Counted from the stretch's first letter, positions 37,625-47,757 are shown. The stretch: DNA of 64,000 bases from Flaviramulus sp. BrNp1-15 (GCF_022259695.1 NZ_CP092099.1:418471-482470), one strand, 5' to 3'. Made by a program: numbers and translations. The notes: a model not told the origin generated them from the letters alone.

Positions 37625-38755
37625 ATGAAAAAAGCATTAATTCATGATTGGTATTATGTAAATGGAGGAGCTGAGAAGGTGATTCAATCGTTTAATAATA
37701 TTTGGCCAGATTTTGATCATTATGCATTAATTGATTATTTAGAAGATAAAGACAGAGAGGTAATATTTACAGGAAATAATAAAAAGACAAACACCTCTTT
37801 CATTCAAAAGTTGCCAACCTCAAAATCTAATCATAGAAAATTTTTACAATTATTTCCAAATGCGATTGAACAATTTAATCTAAATGAATACGACTTGGTC
37901 TTAAGCTCATCAGCTTCAATTGCAAAGGGCGTTTTAACCAATCAAAATCAACTTCATATATGCTATTGTCACTCTCCAATGCGATACGCTTGGGATTTAT
38001 ATCATCAATACTTAAAGGAATCTAATTTAACAGGCATAAAGGGTATTTATGCAAAATATGTTTTGCATAAAATGAGAATTTGGGATATTATCTCATCAAA
38101 TAGAGTAGATTACTTTATTGCAAATTCAAAATACGTAGCTAAGAGAATAAAGAAAATTTATAATAGAGATAGTATTGTTATATATCCTCCTGTGGATGTT
38201 AATAATTTTAGATTGGTTGAGAAAAAAGACGACTATTATTTTACGGGGTCAAGAATGGTTTCATACAAAAAAATGGAATTAATTGTAAGAGCTTTTAATA
38301 AGATACCAAACAAAAAATTAATAGTTTCTGGAGATGGACCTGAGTTTAATAAAATAAAAAAAATAGCTAATCAAAATATTGAGTTATTGGGTTTTATTAA
38401 AAGTAATGAATTAAGTCAATATTTAGAAAAAGCAAAGGCCTTTGTTTTTGCTGCAGAAGAAGATTTTGGTATTGTTCCAGTGGAAGCTCAGGCATGTGGC
38501 ACTCCGGTAATTGCGTTTGGAAAAGGAGGTGTTTTAGAAACAATTATAAAAAACAAAACGGGCATTTTTTTCTATAAGCAAGAAGAAGAAAGTATAATTA
38601 ATGCGGTTAATGAATTTGAAACACGAACTTTTGATTATAAAGAGATAAGAGAAAATGCAATAAGATTTTCAAAAGAAAGGTTTGAAAGTGAAATAAAAGA
38701 ATTTATTTTAAGCAAATATAAAAGCTTTAAAGAAAGCAAAGAAAATCTTATATAA
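37625..38755 (+). CDS. family 4 glycosyltransferase (WbaZ-like)
   Basis: A 376-residue GT-B transferase beginning MKKALIHDWYYVNGGAEKVI, the opening of the WbaZ-like GT4 group, with HSPMRYAWDLY in the N-domain and FAAEEDFGIVPVEAQACGTPVIAFGKGG (E-x7-E type) in the C-domain. WbaZ relatives often transfer mannose or related sugars in O-antigen assembly. Last gene of the AT-rich core before a promoter region for ugd. Confidence 0.88.
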   Translation: MKKALIHDWYYVNGGAEKVIQSFNNIWPDFDHYALIDYLEDKDREVIFTGNNKKTNTSFIQKLPTSKSNHRKFLQLFPNAIEQFNLNEYDLVLSSSASIAKGVLTNQNQLHICYCHSPMRYAWDLYHQYLKESNLTGIKGIYAKYVLHKMRIWDIISSNRVDYFIANSKYVAKRIKKIYNRDSIVIYPPVDVNNFRLVEKKDDYYFTGSRMVSYKKMELIVRAFNKIPNKKLIVSGDGPEFNKIKKIANQNIELLGFIKSNELSQYLEKAKAFVFAAEEDFGIVPVEAQACGTPVIAFGKGGVLETIIKNKTGIFFYKQEEESIINAVNEFETRTFDYKEIRENAIRFSKERFESEIKEFILSKYKSFKESKENLI

Positions 38756-38776
38756 TATATTTGTTTTGTACGTTTG
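38756..38776 (+). promoter_or_regulatory. promoter region for ugd with two TAnnTTTG elements
   Basis: TATATTTG at 38756-38763 and TACGTTTG at 38769-38776 both match the Bacteroidota -7 consensus; the second is 18 bases before the ugd ATG. This suggests that ugd-uxs and the phosphoglycosyltransferase have their own promoter inside the locus. Confidence 0.5.
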
Positions 38777-38794
38777 TAACCTTAAAATATACTA

Positions 38795-40198
38795 ATGAAA
38801 ATAAAAACTATCTGCTGCATAGGAGCAGGCTACGTAGGAGGACCAACCATGGCGGTTGTTGCGCAAAAATGTCCAAACATAAAAGTTACCATTGTTGATA
38901 TTAATGCATCAAGAATAGCCGCGTGGAACGATAACGATTTAAATAAATTACCAGTATTCGAACCGGGTTTAGATGTGGTTGTTAAAGAAGCCAGAGGAAG
39001 AAATTTGTTTTTCTCTACAGATATTGATAAGGCTATAGACGAGGCTGATATGATTTTTATATCGGTTAATACGCCCACTAAAACCTATGGAAAAGGAAAA
39101 GGAATGGCGGCTGATTTAAAATACATCGAGTTATGTGCACGTCAAATAGCCAGAGTTGCAAAACAAGATAAAATAGTTGTTGAAAAATCAACTCTACCAG
39201 TAAGAACAGCATCAGCTATAAAAAACATTTTAGAAAACACAGGCAATGGTGTTCGGTTTCAAATACTATCAAATCCTGAATTTTTGGCTGAAGGAACTGC
39301 AGTAGAAGACTTATTGAAACCAGATAGAGTTTTAATTGGAGGTGATAATAGTGAAGAAGGACAAAAAGCTATTAACGCATTAGTTGACGTATATGCTAAT
39401 TGGGTTCCTAATGAACGCATATTAACAACTAATGTTTGGTCATCAGAGCTGTCTAAACTTACTGCTAATGCTTTTTTGGCGCAACGTGTATCCTCAATCA
39501 ATGCAATGTCTGTTATTTGTGAAAAAACAGGAGCAGATATAAACGAAGTTTCTAAAGCCATTGGAATGGATAGTAGAATAGGATCAAAATTCCTTAAGGC
39601 TTCCGTAGGATTTGGTGGTTCTTGTTTTCAAAAAGACATTTTAAATTTGGTTTATATTGCTAAAACTTATGGTTTAAATGAAGTGGCAGATTATTGGGAA
39701 CAAGTTATTCTCATAAATGATTATCAAAAGAATAGATTTTCAGATAACATTGTAAGCACATTATATAATACTGTTTCAGGAAAGAAAATAGCATTTTTTG
39801 GTTGGGCGTTTAAAAAAAATACTAACGATACACGTGAATCTGCAGCAATAAAAGTAGCTGATAATTTATTAAATGAACAAGCAGAGATTGATGTTTATGA
39901 CCCTAAAGTTAATACAGAACGTATTTATGCAGATTTAGACTATTTAAACACGCGTAGTTCAGAACAAAATCGAAAGCTATTAAAAGGGCAATCTAGTCCT
40001 TATGAAGCTGCTAAAGATTCGCATGCAATTGCAGTATTAACTGAATGGGATGAGTTTAAAACTTACGATTGGCAAAAAATATACGATAATATGCATAAGC
40101 CGGCCTTTGTTTTTGATGGAAGAGGGATTTTAGATATTAAATTACTAGAAAAAATAGGTTTTCTATGTTACAAAATAGGTAGTGGAGCGAAAGTTTAG
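38795..40198 (+). CDS. ugd: UDP-glucose 6-dehydrogenase, eukaryote-like type
   Basis: A 467-residue NAD enzyme oxidising UDP-glucose to UDP-glucuronate. GAGYVGGPT binds [13 protein letters not shown] binds substrate, and catalytic Cys277 is in [10 protein letters not shown]. Long blocks such as [19 protein letters not shown] and [14 protein letters not shown] match animal UGDH more closely, as I recall it, than the short E. coli form, and the length is also closer to the animal enzyme. Followed after 14 bases by a UDP-glucuronate decarboxylase gene. Confidence 0.95.
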   Translation: MKIKTICCIGAGYVGGPTMAVVAQKCPNIKVTIVDINASRIAAWNDNDLNKLPVFEPGLDVVVKEARGRNLFFSTDIDKAIDEADMIFISVNTPTKTYGKGKGMAADLKYIELCARQIARVAKQDKIVVEKSTLPVRTASAIKNILENTGNGVRFQILSNPEFLAEGTAVEDLLKPDRVLIGGDNSEEGQKAINALVDVYANWVPNERILTTNVWSSELSKLTANAFLAQRVSSINAMSVICEKTGADINEVSKAIGMDSRIGSKFLKASVGFGGSCFQKDILNLVYIAKTYGLNEVADYWEQVILINDYQKNRFSDNIVSTLYNTVSGKKIAFFGWAFKKNTNDTRESAAIKVADNLLNEQAEIDVYDPKVNTERIYADLDYLNTRSSEQNRKLLKGQSSPYEAAKDSHAIAVLTEWDEFKTYDWQKIYDNMHKPAFVFDGRGILDIKLLEKIGFLCYKIGSGAKV

Positions 40199-40212
40199 TA
40201 TAAAAAAGTAAA

Positions 40213-41199
40213 ATGAAAAAAATTCTTATAACTGGTGCAGCGGGTTTTTTAGGTTCGCATTTATGTGATAGATTTATAAAAGAGGGTTATCATGTTATTG
40301 GAATGGATAATTTCATTACTGGCGATAAAAAAAACCTTGAACATTTAATAGAAAATCCAGACTTTGAATTTATAGAGCATGATGTAACTGAGTTTATTAA
40401 AATTGAAGGTGCGTTAGACTATATTCTACATTTTGCATCCCCAGCAAGTCCTATAGACTATTTAAAAATACCAATACAGACATTAAAGGTTGGCTCATTA
40501 GGCACACACAATCTATTAGGTTTGGCAAAAGCTAAAAGCGCACGAATTTTAATTGCATCTACTTCAGAAGTATATGGAGACCCATTAGTACATCCACAAA
40601 CTGAAGATTATTACGGTAACGTAAATACAATTGGACCCCGAGGTGTTTATGATGAAGCAAAACGCTTTCAAGAGTCTATAACCATGGCATATCATAGGTT
40701 TCATAGTGTTGAAACAAGGATTGTTCGTATTTTTAACACTTATGGACCAAGAATGAGACTGAATGATGGCAGAGTAATTCCAGCATTTATGGGGCAAGCA
40801 CTTCGTGGGGAGGATTTAACCGTTTTTGGTGATGGCTCTCAAACACGTTCATTTTGTTATGTAGACGATCAAGTGGAAGGAATTTACAGATTGTTGTTAA
40901 GTGATTATCCTTATCCAGTGAACATAGGAAATCCACATGAGATTTCAATTAGTGATTTTGCTGAAGAGGTTATAAAATTAACTGGTACTACCCAAAAAAT
41001 AATTTACAAAGACCTTCCTGTTAATGATCCTTTACAAAGACAACCAGATATTAGTCTTGCTAAAAAGCTACTAGGATGGGAACCGAAAGTAGATAGAGTT
41101 GAAGGAATGAAAATAACATTTGATTATTTTAAAAATTTATCTAAAGAAGAGTTATTCAAAAGTGACCATAAAGATTTTAAAGATCATATAAAAAAATAA
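40213..41199 (+). CDS. uxs: UDP-glucuronate decarboxylase (UDP-xylose synthase)
   Basis: A 328-residue extended SDR converting UDP-glucuronate to UDP-xylose. [10 protein letters not shown] binds NAD. The blocks [32 protein letters not shown] (YxxxK) and IFNTYGPRM distinguish UXS from epimerases. Co-encoded with ugd, giving a two-gene route from UDP-glucose to UDP-xylose, as in plants and animals. The next gene's GTG begins one base after the stop. Confidence 0.94.
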   Translation: MKKILITGAAGFLGSHLCDRFIKEGYHVIGMDNFITGDKKNLEHLIENPDFEFIEHDVTEFIKIEGALDYILHFASPASPIDYLKIPIQTLKVGSLGTHNLLGLAKAKSARILIASTSEVYGDPLVHPQTEDYYGNVNTIGPRGVYDEAKRFQESITMAYHRFHSVETRIVRIFNTYGPRMRLNDGRVIPAFMGQALRGEDLTVFGDGSQTRSFCYVDDQVEGIYRLLLSDYPYPVNIGNPHEISISDFAEEVIKLTGTTQKIIYKDLPVNDPLQRQPDISLAKKLLGWEPKVDRVEGMKITFDYFKNLSKEELFKSDHKDFKDHIKK

Positions 41200-41200
41200 A

Positions 41201-42553
41201 GTGAATTATAAACAGGGTAGATATTCAAATTTAATTAAACCTTTATTTGGGCTTATAGATTTAGTCATAATAAATACGACTGTTTTTTTCTTTAACATAA
41301 ATCTTAAAAATGCATATATATTTAACCTGTATATTTCTTTAGTGTGGATTTTTATTTCGGTTAGAAACTATTTTTATGAAGTAGAGAGACATACAAAAAT
41401 CATTAAAATTATTACGCTTTTATTTAGACAAATAATCCTTTTTGCTTTAGCACTTTATGCCTTCATAGGAGTTTTTAAGCAACCTAATATTAGTAGATTA
41501 GCATTAGGAAATTATTTACTGACCATATTCGCATTAATTTTTATTTTTAAATTCTTCAATCTTTATTTATTGAAAAAATACAGATCGGTTTTAAGTCGTA
41601 ATACAAGAAATGTTATTGTAATTGGTAAAAACGAAAAAACTAGACAATTAATAAAGATTTTTAATACGAGATTAGATTTTGGTTATAAATTTAAAGCACA
41701 GTTTAATACTGATTCTGAAAGTTTTTCTTTAAATAACTGTTTTAATTATATCATTGAAAATAATATTGATGAAATTTATTTTTCAGTTGCAGAATTGTCA
41801 AATAAGCAAATTAATAGATTAATTGATTTTGCTGATAATAACTTAAGAGAGTTAAAGTTTATACCTGATAATAAGGATATTTATGCTAAAAAACTCAAAT
41901 ATGAGTATTATGATTATATCCCAATTTTATCATTAAGAGCAATACCTTTACAAGAATCTGTAAATAAGTTTATTAAAAGATTTTTTGACATCATATTCTC
42001 TTCTTTTATTATTGTATTTGTGCTTTCATGGTTAACACCAATTTTAGCTATATTAATAAAACTTGAGTCTAAAGGACCTGTGTTTTTTAAACAGTCTAGG
42101 AATGGTTTTAACTACGAGGAATTTGATTGCTATAAATTTAGATCAATGACCCCAAATAAATCAGCTCATTCAGCTCAAGCGACTAAAGGAGATATGCGTA
42201 TTACCAAAATGGGTAAATTTATTCGAAAAACAAGTATTGATGAGTTACCACAATTCTTTAATGTTCTTTTTGGGGATATGTCAGTAGTTGGCCCACGCCC
42301 TCATATGGTTACTCATACAAATTTATATGCTCAAAAAGTAGATAAATTTATGGTCCGCCATTTTGTAAAACCTGGTATTACAGGTTTAGCTCAAATAAGT
42401 GGTTTTAGAGGCGAAATAGAAACAGATAAAGATATTATTAATCGAGTTAAATATGATATCTTCTATATTGAAAACTGGTCATTATTATTAGATTTAAAAA
42501 TTATGATTCAAACCTTTTTAAACGCTTTAAAGGGAGAGGAAAAAGCATATTAA
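41201..42553 (+). CDS. polyprenyl glycosylphosphotransferase (initiating transferase)
   Basis: A 450-residue membrane enzyme of the WbaP/WcaJ family that transfers hexose-1-phosphate to undecaprenyl phosphate to begin a repeat unit. Four to five N-terminal hydrophobic segments, a central CoA-binding-like domain (about 130-240), a re-entrant helix, then the catalytic region with KFRSM, SIDELPQFFNVL and GDMSVVGPRP, ending LDLKIMIQTF. Start is a GTG. The usual substrate is UDP-glucose or UDP-galactose. Converges with the next gene, overlapping by 4 bases. Confidence 0.92.
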   Translation: MNYKQGRYSNLIKPLFGLIDLVIINTTVFFFNINLKNAYIFNLYISLVWIFISVRNYFYEVERHTKIIKIITLLFRQIILFALALYAFIGVFKQPNISRLALGNYLLTIFALIFIFKFFNLYLLKKYRSVLSRNTRNVIVIGKNEKTRQLIKIFNTRLDFGYKFKAQFNTDSESFSLNNCFNYIIENNIDEIYFSVAELSNKQINRLIDFADNNLRELKFIPDNKDIYAKKLKYEYYDYIPILSLRAIPLQESVNKFIKRFFDIIFSSFIIVFVLSWLTPILAILIKLESKGPVFFKQSRNGFNYEEFDCYKFRSMTPNKSAHSAQATKGDMRITKMGKFIRKTSIDELPQFFNVLFGDMSVVGPRPHMVTHTNLYAQKVDKFMVRHFVKPGITGLAQISGFRGEIETDKDIINRVKYDIFYIENWSLLLDLKIMIQTFLNALKGEEKAY

Positions 42554-43713
42554 ATTTTATCAATTAATAATTTTAATTGGGAATTAAAATTGAAGTTTTC
42601 GAAAGCTGTTTGTTGTATTTCTTTTCTAATATTTGAATTGACTTCAGATGGATTAATTTGAGATAAAACCTTATTTAAGTCATTATAATTGCCAGATTGA
42701 GCCACCCAACCCAAGTTGAATTTTTCTATTAATTTTTCTCCTTCACCACCACCAAAATACACCATAGGAATCCCTAAACGGGCATATTCAAAGATTTTTG
42801 ATGGAACAGAACCGTAAATTCTATTTAATAGAGGAATAATGGTTAAATCGTAATTTAAAAGCTTTTTGTGTAATTCTTGTCTTGTGACCTCACCATGGTA
42901 AACAATATCGTGTTTTGGATTGTTAGAAATCAGGTTTTCAATTTTTTGCTGTTCAGAGCCTGCTCCATAAATATGAAATTGAATATAGGTATAATTTAAT
43001 TCTTGACATAATTTATAAATACCTTGAGCAATACCTAATAACCCCGCGTAAACCATTTTTAACTTTCCCGTTTGTATTGGTTTTTCTGAAATTTCAGGAG
43101 CATCAAAATCTGGATAATTTCGATATAAGAAAATTTCTTTTTTTGAAAATAATGACCTAACATGGCTTAGTATTTCTTCACTTTGTCCTAAAACTAAATC
43201 GGCATGTTTGTAATTAAACAGTTCAATCTTTTCTAATAGAGAATAACTAAAATTTTTTTTTAAAGCACCAAGTTCTAAACCTGCAATAGGCCATAAATCA
43301 CTTACATTTAAAATGAGTTTTCTTTTTTTTGAACGTAAAAAAATCATAGATATAAAAGCCACGAGTAAAGGTGGTGATTGTACAATAACTGTTTTAGGAA
43401 TTTTATTCCAAAGAAAAAACCATATTAAACTAAAACTGTACGATAGCATTGCAATAAGACGCAATAGTTTATTTTTTGAATTGTTTGCGTAAATCCATAA
43501 TCTGTAAATCGAAATACTATTTTCTAAACTATAAACTTTAAATCGACCTTTATAATCTTTAAACACTTTACCTCTAGGATAGTTTGGTAAAGGTGTAATT
43601 ACTGAAACCTTAAAATTATGTTTTTGCAAACCTTCAGCTAAATGAAAAATACGATTTGAAGCTGCTCCAGTTTCAGGTGGAAAATAATTAGTAATGATGA
43701 GAATATCCTTCAT
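42550..43713 (-). CDS. family 4 glycosyltransferase (WbuB-like)
   Basis: A 387-residue GT-B transferase starting MKDILIITNYFPPETGAASNR, with LPNYPRGK and NVSDLWPIAGLELGAL, all typical of the WbuB-like GT4 group that often handles N-acetyl-fucosamine-type sugars. C-terminal VPSKIFEYARLGIPMVYFGGGE contains the donor-binding site. Third gene of a minus-strand set (CapK-like, wecB, this gene) with one-base spacing to wecB. Confidence 0.88.
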   Translation of the reverse strand: MKDILIITNYFPPETGAASNRIFHLAEGLQKHNFKVSVITPLPNYPRGKVFKDYKGRFKVYSLENSISIYRLWIYANNSKNKLLRLIAMLSYSFSLIWFFLWNKIPKTVIVQSPPLLVAFISMIFLRSKKRKLILNVSDLWPIAGLELGALKKNFSYSLLEKIELFNYKHADLVLGQSEEILSHVRSLFSKKEIFLYRNYPDFDAPEISEKPIQTGKLKMVYAGLLGIAQGIYKLCQELNYTYIQFHIYGAGSEQQKIENLISNNPKHDIVYHGEVTRQELHKKLLNYDLTIIPLLNRIYGSVPSKIFEYARLGIPMVYFGGGEGEKLIEKFNLGWVAQSGNYNDLNKVLSQINPSEVNSNIRKEIQQTAFENFNFNSQLKLLIDKI

Positions 43714-44808
43714 TTATAATTTAAAAATATGTGATAAATGATGAACAATCCTTTCTGCTGCTTGTCCGTCCCATAACTTTGGGATACTTCCCTGTTTCCA
43801 TGTGCCAGAAAGTAATATTTTAAAAGCATTTTCAATTTTCCCAGAATCATTACCAACTAAAATATTGGTTCCAATATCACAAGTCTCAGGGCGTTCGGTG
43901 CTATCACGCAAAGTAATACATGGCACATTCATAACAGTAGTTTCTTCAGTAATTCCACCTGAATCGGTGATAACTGCTAAAGCATTTTTAACCAAATAAT
44001 TAAATTCTAAATACCCTAAAGGATTGACATAATGTAGGTTTTTAAAATTTAAATTTAATTCATTTAAAAGTTTTTGAGTTCTAGGGTGTACGGGAAAAAT
44101 GATAGGGAAATCTTTACCAAGTTTTACAATTTGAGTAATTAATGCTTTCAGTTGTTTTTCTTCATCTACATTACTTGGTCTATGAAGCGTCATTACCAAA
44201 TACTTTTTATTTGCTAACTTTAATTGATCCCAAAGATTAGGTTTTTTTAAACGATTTTCATTTTTAAGTAAGGTGTCAATCATGACATTACCCACAAAAA
44301 AGATATTTGATTTAGAAACACCTAGTTGTTCTAAATTTTGGTTGGCATAGGTTGAGGTGGTAAAAAAATAATCGGTTAAACTATCGGTTACAATTCTGTT
44401 AATTTCTTCTGGCATGCGCATATCTCCAGAGCGTATTCCTGCTTCAACATGTGTTACTTTTATATGGGCTTTTTTTGCGACAATTGTACATGCCATTGTT
44501 GAGGTTACATCACCAACAACCATAACCAAATCGCATGGGTTTTCATTTAATTCTTTTTCAAAACCAATCATTATTGCTGCGGTTTGTTCAGCTTGTGAGC
44601 CACTTTTTACTTCTAAATTTATATCTGGCAAGGGTATATTTAGTTCTTCAAAAAAAGTTCCGCTTAAGTTTTTATCATAATGCTGCCCCGTGTGTACCAA
44701 TCTGTAATTGATATTAAAACCTTCTTTTTTTTTGTTTTGAATGGCTTCAATAATGGGTGCAATTTTCATAAAGTTTGGTCTCGCACCAGCAACAATAGTA
44801 ATATTCAT
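43714..44808 (-). CDS. wecB: UDP-N-acetylglucosamine 2-epimerase (non-hydrolysing)
   Basis: A 364-residue GT-B-fold epimerase interconverting UDP-GlcNAc and UDP-ManNAc. GARPNFMKIAP opens the protein; HTGQHYDKNLSG, GDVTSTMAC, HVEAGIRSGDMRMPEE and TDSGGITEE are the family blocks. Without a WecC gene beside it, ManNAc itself or a further derivative made elsewhere would be the donor, or the neighbouring GT4 may use a modified form. Confidence 0.94.
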   Translation of the reverse strand: MNITIVAGARPNFMKIAPIIEAIQNKKKEGFNINYRLVHTGQHYDKNLSGTFFEELNIPLPDINLEVKSGSQAEQTAAIMIGFEKELNENPCDLVMVVGDVTSTMACTIVAKKAHIKVTHVEAGIRSGDMRMPEEINRIVTDSLTDYFFTTSTYANQNLEQLGVSKSNIFFVGNVMIDTLLKNENRLKKPNLWDQLKLANKKYLVMTLHRPSNVDEEKQLKALITQIVKLGKDFPIIFPVHPRTQKLLNELNLNFKNLHYVNPLGYLEFNYLVKNALAVITDSGGITEETTVMNVPCITLRDSTERPETCDIGTNILVGNDSGKIENAFKILLSGTWKQGSIPKLWDGQAAERIVHHLSHIFKL

Positions 44809-44813
44809 GTATT

Positions 44814-46178
44814 TTAATTTAAGTAGGATGAAAACTGTTTCAATTTACCACTTTTTGAACGAATTAATTTGTCTTGTCTTTTAAAGAGAATGGTTAGTCC
44901 TTTTTCAAGATAGTTTTCCATTTCTGCGGTAATCATTTTTATTTTTTCTTCTGATAGTTCTTTTGTGCTCACATAAATAATTTTGAAAGTATCAAGTTTT
45001 AATTGCTCAATAACAAACTCTTTAACATAACCATCATTTTCAATAATACTTTTAGTAATATAATAAAAGGTTAAACCTGCTGCTGTTTTACCACTAGGTA
45101 ACACAGCGATATCATTAGTTCTACCAATTAGTTTTTCGAGAATAGGCTTTTTAAAAGTACTATTTATTGAAAGTATTCCAATATCTCCAATATCGTAACG
45201 TATAAATGGTTGAGATTTATTGTAAAGTGAAGTTATAACTAATCGTCCCTCTTCACCGTATGGCAACACATTGTTATCATTATCAAGAATTTCAACAAAT
45301 AAGGTTTCACTATTTACTTGCCATTCTCCATTGGGATTTTGAAAAGCTATTAAATCTAGTTCAGACGCACCATATTCGTTAACTACAGGAACACCAAATT
45401 GTGTTTCCATAAGTTTTTTGTCATCTTCAAAAAGCATTTCAGAAGTAACTATACAAACTCTTAAAGACGGACAAGCAGATTTTAGTATAATATTTTTGCG
45501 TTGTAAATACTTAGCAAATTGAACTATTGGGCTTGTATAGCCATTTACATATTCTAGTTGTTTAGTTTTAAAAACATTTAGCCAATTTTCAAAAGCTAAA
45601 TCACTTAAATCAAAAACATTAAATCGAGTTCTATTACTAATAAAGTCTTTTAGTTTTTCTTTGTAATAACCTTTTTTGTCTAATGGGATACCATAAAATC
45701 GAGCTTGTATAGATTGGTTAAAATCTATGTTAAACCACCCAAACCTATCCCTTATAACCGCCCAAGTTAAAGCATGACAAAATTTGTCTTTAGAGAAAAT
45801 AAAAGGCGTTCCAGACGCTCCAGAAGTTTTATCTATGTAAACATCTTTTTTTGATAGATCATTAGATAGAAGAGACTCTAAAGGCTGTTGTAAATTCTGT
45901 TTAGTCATAACAGGAATGCTATTCCAATCTAATGGATTAACATTTTTTGCGAAGTTTTTATAGAAATTATTGTGTTTTAGGTGATAAGTAACAATCTCTT
46001 GCTTTCTAGTTTCAACGTAAGTATCAAAATCAGAAGTGTTTTTATTCTGAATATCTTGCAATAATTGTTCTGCTTTTCTAATAGGAAAGCCGCTTAATTT
46101 TAATGAAAGGTCGAATAATTTCAAACTAATAGAATAATGATGTAAAGTAAATAAAAAATATTCGTGTAATAGAAGCAT
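44814..46178 (-). CDS. CapK/phenylacetate-CoA ligase-family adenylate-forming enzyme
   Basis: A 454-residue member of the PaaK/CapK family (ANL superfamily). The ATP-binding loop is DKTSGASGTP; later blocks include NEYGASELDLIAF, FIRYDIGDIG and the hinge RTNDIAVLPSGK. CapK-like proteins occur in many capsule loci, with unproven roles in acyl or aminoacyl activation for sugar decoration. First gene of the minus-strand trio; its ATG at 46178 is only 32 bases from the divergent purD start. Confidence 0.85.
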   Translation of the reverse strand: MLLLHEYFLFTLHHYSISLKLFDLSLKLSGFPIRKAEQLLQDIQNKNTSDFDTYVETRKQEIVTYHLKHNNFYKNFAKNVNPLDWNSIPVMTKQNLQQPLESLLSNDLSKKDVYIDKTSGASGTPFIFSKDKFCHALTWAVIRDRFGWFNIDFNQSIQARFYGIPLDKKGYYKEKLKDFISNRTRFNVFDLSDLAFENWLNVFKTKQLEYVNGYTSPIVQFAKYLQRKNIILKSACPSLRVCIVTSEMLFEDDKKLMETQFGVPVVNEYGASELDLIAFQNPNGEWQVNSETLFVEILDNDNNVLPYGEEGRLVITSLYNKSQPFIRYDIGDIGILSINSTFKKPILEKLIGRTNDIAVLPSGKTAAGLTFYYITKSIIENDGYVKEFVIEQLKLDTFKIIYVSTKELSEEKIKMITAEMENYLEKGLTILFKRQDKLIRSKSGKLKQFSSYLN

Positions 46179-46184
46179 TAGTTT

Positions 46185-46192
46185 TATTTTTG
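46185..46192 (+). promoter_or_regulatory. TAnnTTTG promoter element for purD
   Basis: TATTTTTG, 18 bases before the purD ATG at 46211. It overlaps the TTG at 46190 that would give a longer protein, arguing against that start. Confidence 0.5.
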
Positions 46193-46210
46193 CGCAAACA
46201 ACAAACCACT

Positions 46211-47485
46211 ATGAACATTTTAATCTTAGGATCTGGAGGAAGAGAACACACTTTTGCGTGGAAAATAGCTCAAAGCCCAAAATGTAATCAATTATTTGTA
46301 GCTCCTGGTAATTCTGGAACAGCAGAAATTGCTACTAATGTAAATATTAGCGAAACCAATTTTGAAGCTATTAAAGAATTAGTGTTAAAAGAAGACATTA
46401 AAATGGTTGTTGTAGGTCCTGAGGCTCCGTTAGTAAAAGGTGTACACGACTTTTTTTTAAATGATGATGCCATTAAACATGTATCGGTTATCGGCCCACA
46501 AAAAGTAGCAGCAGAATTAGAAGGTAGTAAAGAATTTGCGAAAGAATTTTTATATCGTCATAATATTCCAACTGCAGCTTATGAGAGTTTTACAAAAAAA
46601 ACAGTTGAAAAGGGGTATACATTTTTAGAAACGCTAAAACCGCCATATGTTTTAAAAGCAGATGGATTAGCAGCTGGAAAAGGTGTTGTTATTTTAAATG
46701 ATTTAAATGAAGCTAAAGCTGAATTAAAAAGCATGCTTGTTGACGCTAAATTTGGAGAGGCAAGCACGAAAGTTGTTATTGAAGAATTTTTAGACGGTAT
46801 AGAGTTAAGTTGCTTTGTACTTACTGATGGTGAAAATTACAAAATTTTACCAACCGCAAAAGATTATAAGAGAATTGGTGAAGGAGACACAGGTTTAAAT
46901 ACAGGTGGAATGGGTGCTGTTTCTCCAGTACCGTTTGCAACTCCAGAGTTTTTAAATAAAATAGAACAACGTATTGTAAAACCAACAATAAGTGGTTTTA
47001 AAAAGGACAATTTACCTTATGTTGGCTTTGTGTTTATTGGACTTATAAAAGTAGATAACGACGATCCTAAGGTAATTGAGTACAATGTACGTATGGGTGA
47101 TCCAGAAACAGAAGTTGTTTTACCAAGATTAAAAAATGATTTTGTAGAAATTCTTCAGGCAATGTCTAACGGGACTTTAGATGAAATTAGTATTGAAATT
47201 GATGAGCGTGCTGCAACAACTATAATGTTAGTGTCAGGTGGTTACCCAGAAGCTTACGAAAAAGGAAAAGAAATAACAGGAGTAGAAGCTATTGAAGATT
47301 CTATAGCGTTTCATGCCGGGGCTCAAATTAAAGATGGTAAAATTGTAACTTCTGGCGGAAGAGTTATGGCCATAACCTCTTACGGGAACAACTATCAAGA
47401 AGCCATAAAAAAATCTTATCAAAATATAGAAAAACTACATTTTGATAAGATGAATTATCGTAAAGATATTGGGTTTGACTTATAG
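46211..47485 (+). CDS. purD: phosphoribosylamine-glycine ligase
   Basis: A 424-residue ATP-grasp enzyme of purine synthesis, joining phosphoribosylamine and glycine. It begins MNILILGSGGREHTFAWK, and contains VGPEAPLVKG, VLKADGLAAGKGV, GLNTGGMGAVSP and NVRMGDPETEVVLPRL. The frame is open from 46190 but the family start and promoter support 46211. Marks the end of the polysaccharide region. The stop overlaps the convergent small membrane-protein gene by 6 bases. Confidence 0.96.
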   Translation: MNILILGSGGREHTFAWKIAQSPKCNQLFVAPGNSGTAEIATNVNISETNFEAIKELVLKEDIKMVVVGPEAPLVKGVHDFFLNDDAIKHVSVIGPQKVAAELEGSKEFAKEFLYRHNIPTAAYESFTKKTVEKGYTFLETLKPPYVLKADGLAAGKGVVILNDLNEAKAELKSMLVDAKFGEASTKVVIEEFLDGIELSCFVLTDGENYKILPTAKDYKRIGEGDTGLNTGGMGAVSPVPFATPEFLNKIEQRIVKPTISGFKKDNLPYVGFVFIGLIKVDNDDPKVIEYNVRMGDPETEVVLPRLKNDFVEILQAMSNGTLDEISIEIDERAATTIMLVSGGYPEAYEKGKEITGVEAIEDSIAFHAGAQIKDGKIVTSGGRVMAITSYGNNYQEAIKKSYQNIEKLHFDKMNYRKDIGFDL

Positions 47486-47707
47486 AAACGAATGAGAAGA
47501 AATACTTTTATCTTCTTCATTGTTTTTATCAAAAATTCTTAGTTGTCCCATCCAATAAATCATGGCAACAAATCCTACAATTATAAAAATCCAAGAAATA
47601 GTATTGGCAGCAAACCAGTTTTCTAACTCTAAAGCTCTCAATGCGTCAAAAGGAGCGAAAAGAACATCAACAAATAGATCTTGTATAGCGTAAAAGAAAT
47701 CTTTCAT
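47480..47707 (-). CDS. small membrane protein (probably DUF6341)
   Basis: A 75-residue protein with one clear transmembrane helix (about 37-55, SWIFIIVGFVAMIYWM) preceded by an amphipathic aromatic region and followed by an acidic tail ending SHSFL. I recall this as a Flavobacteriia-specific family (DUF6341), usually next to the following gene and upp, but the number is from memory. Function unknown. It overlaps the end of purD by 6 bases. Confidence 0.75.
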   Translation of the reverse strand: MKDFFYAIQDLFVDVLFAPFDALRALELENWFAANTISWIFIIVGFVAMIYWMGQLRIFDKNNEEDKSISSHSFL

Positions 47708-47757
47708 AAGGTGTTTTTATTGTTTTCTAACCATTTATAGTTAGTATATTTACAGAG

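Noticed and set aside
37625-38755. Minus-strand and short plus-strand overlapping ORFs throughout the polysaccharide locus as extra genes
   Set aside because: They lie wholly within genes with clear families and show no motifs.
46190-46210. TTG start seven codons upstream in purD
   Set aside because: It overlaps the -7 promoter element; the ATG at 46211 gives the conserved N-terminus.
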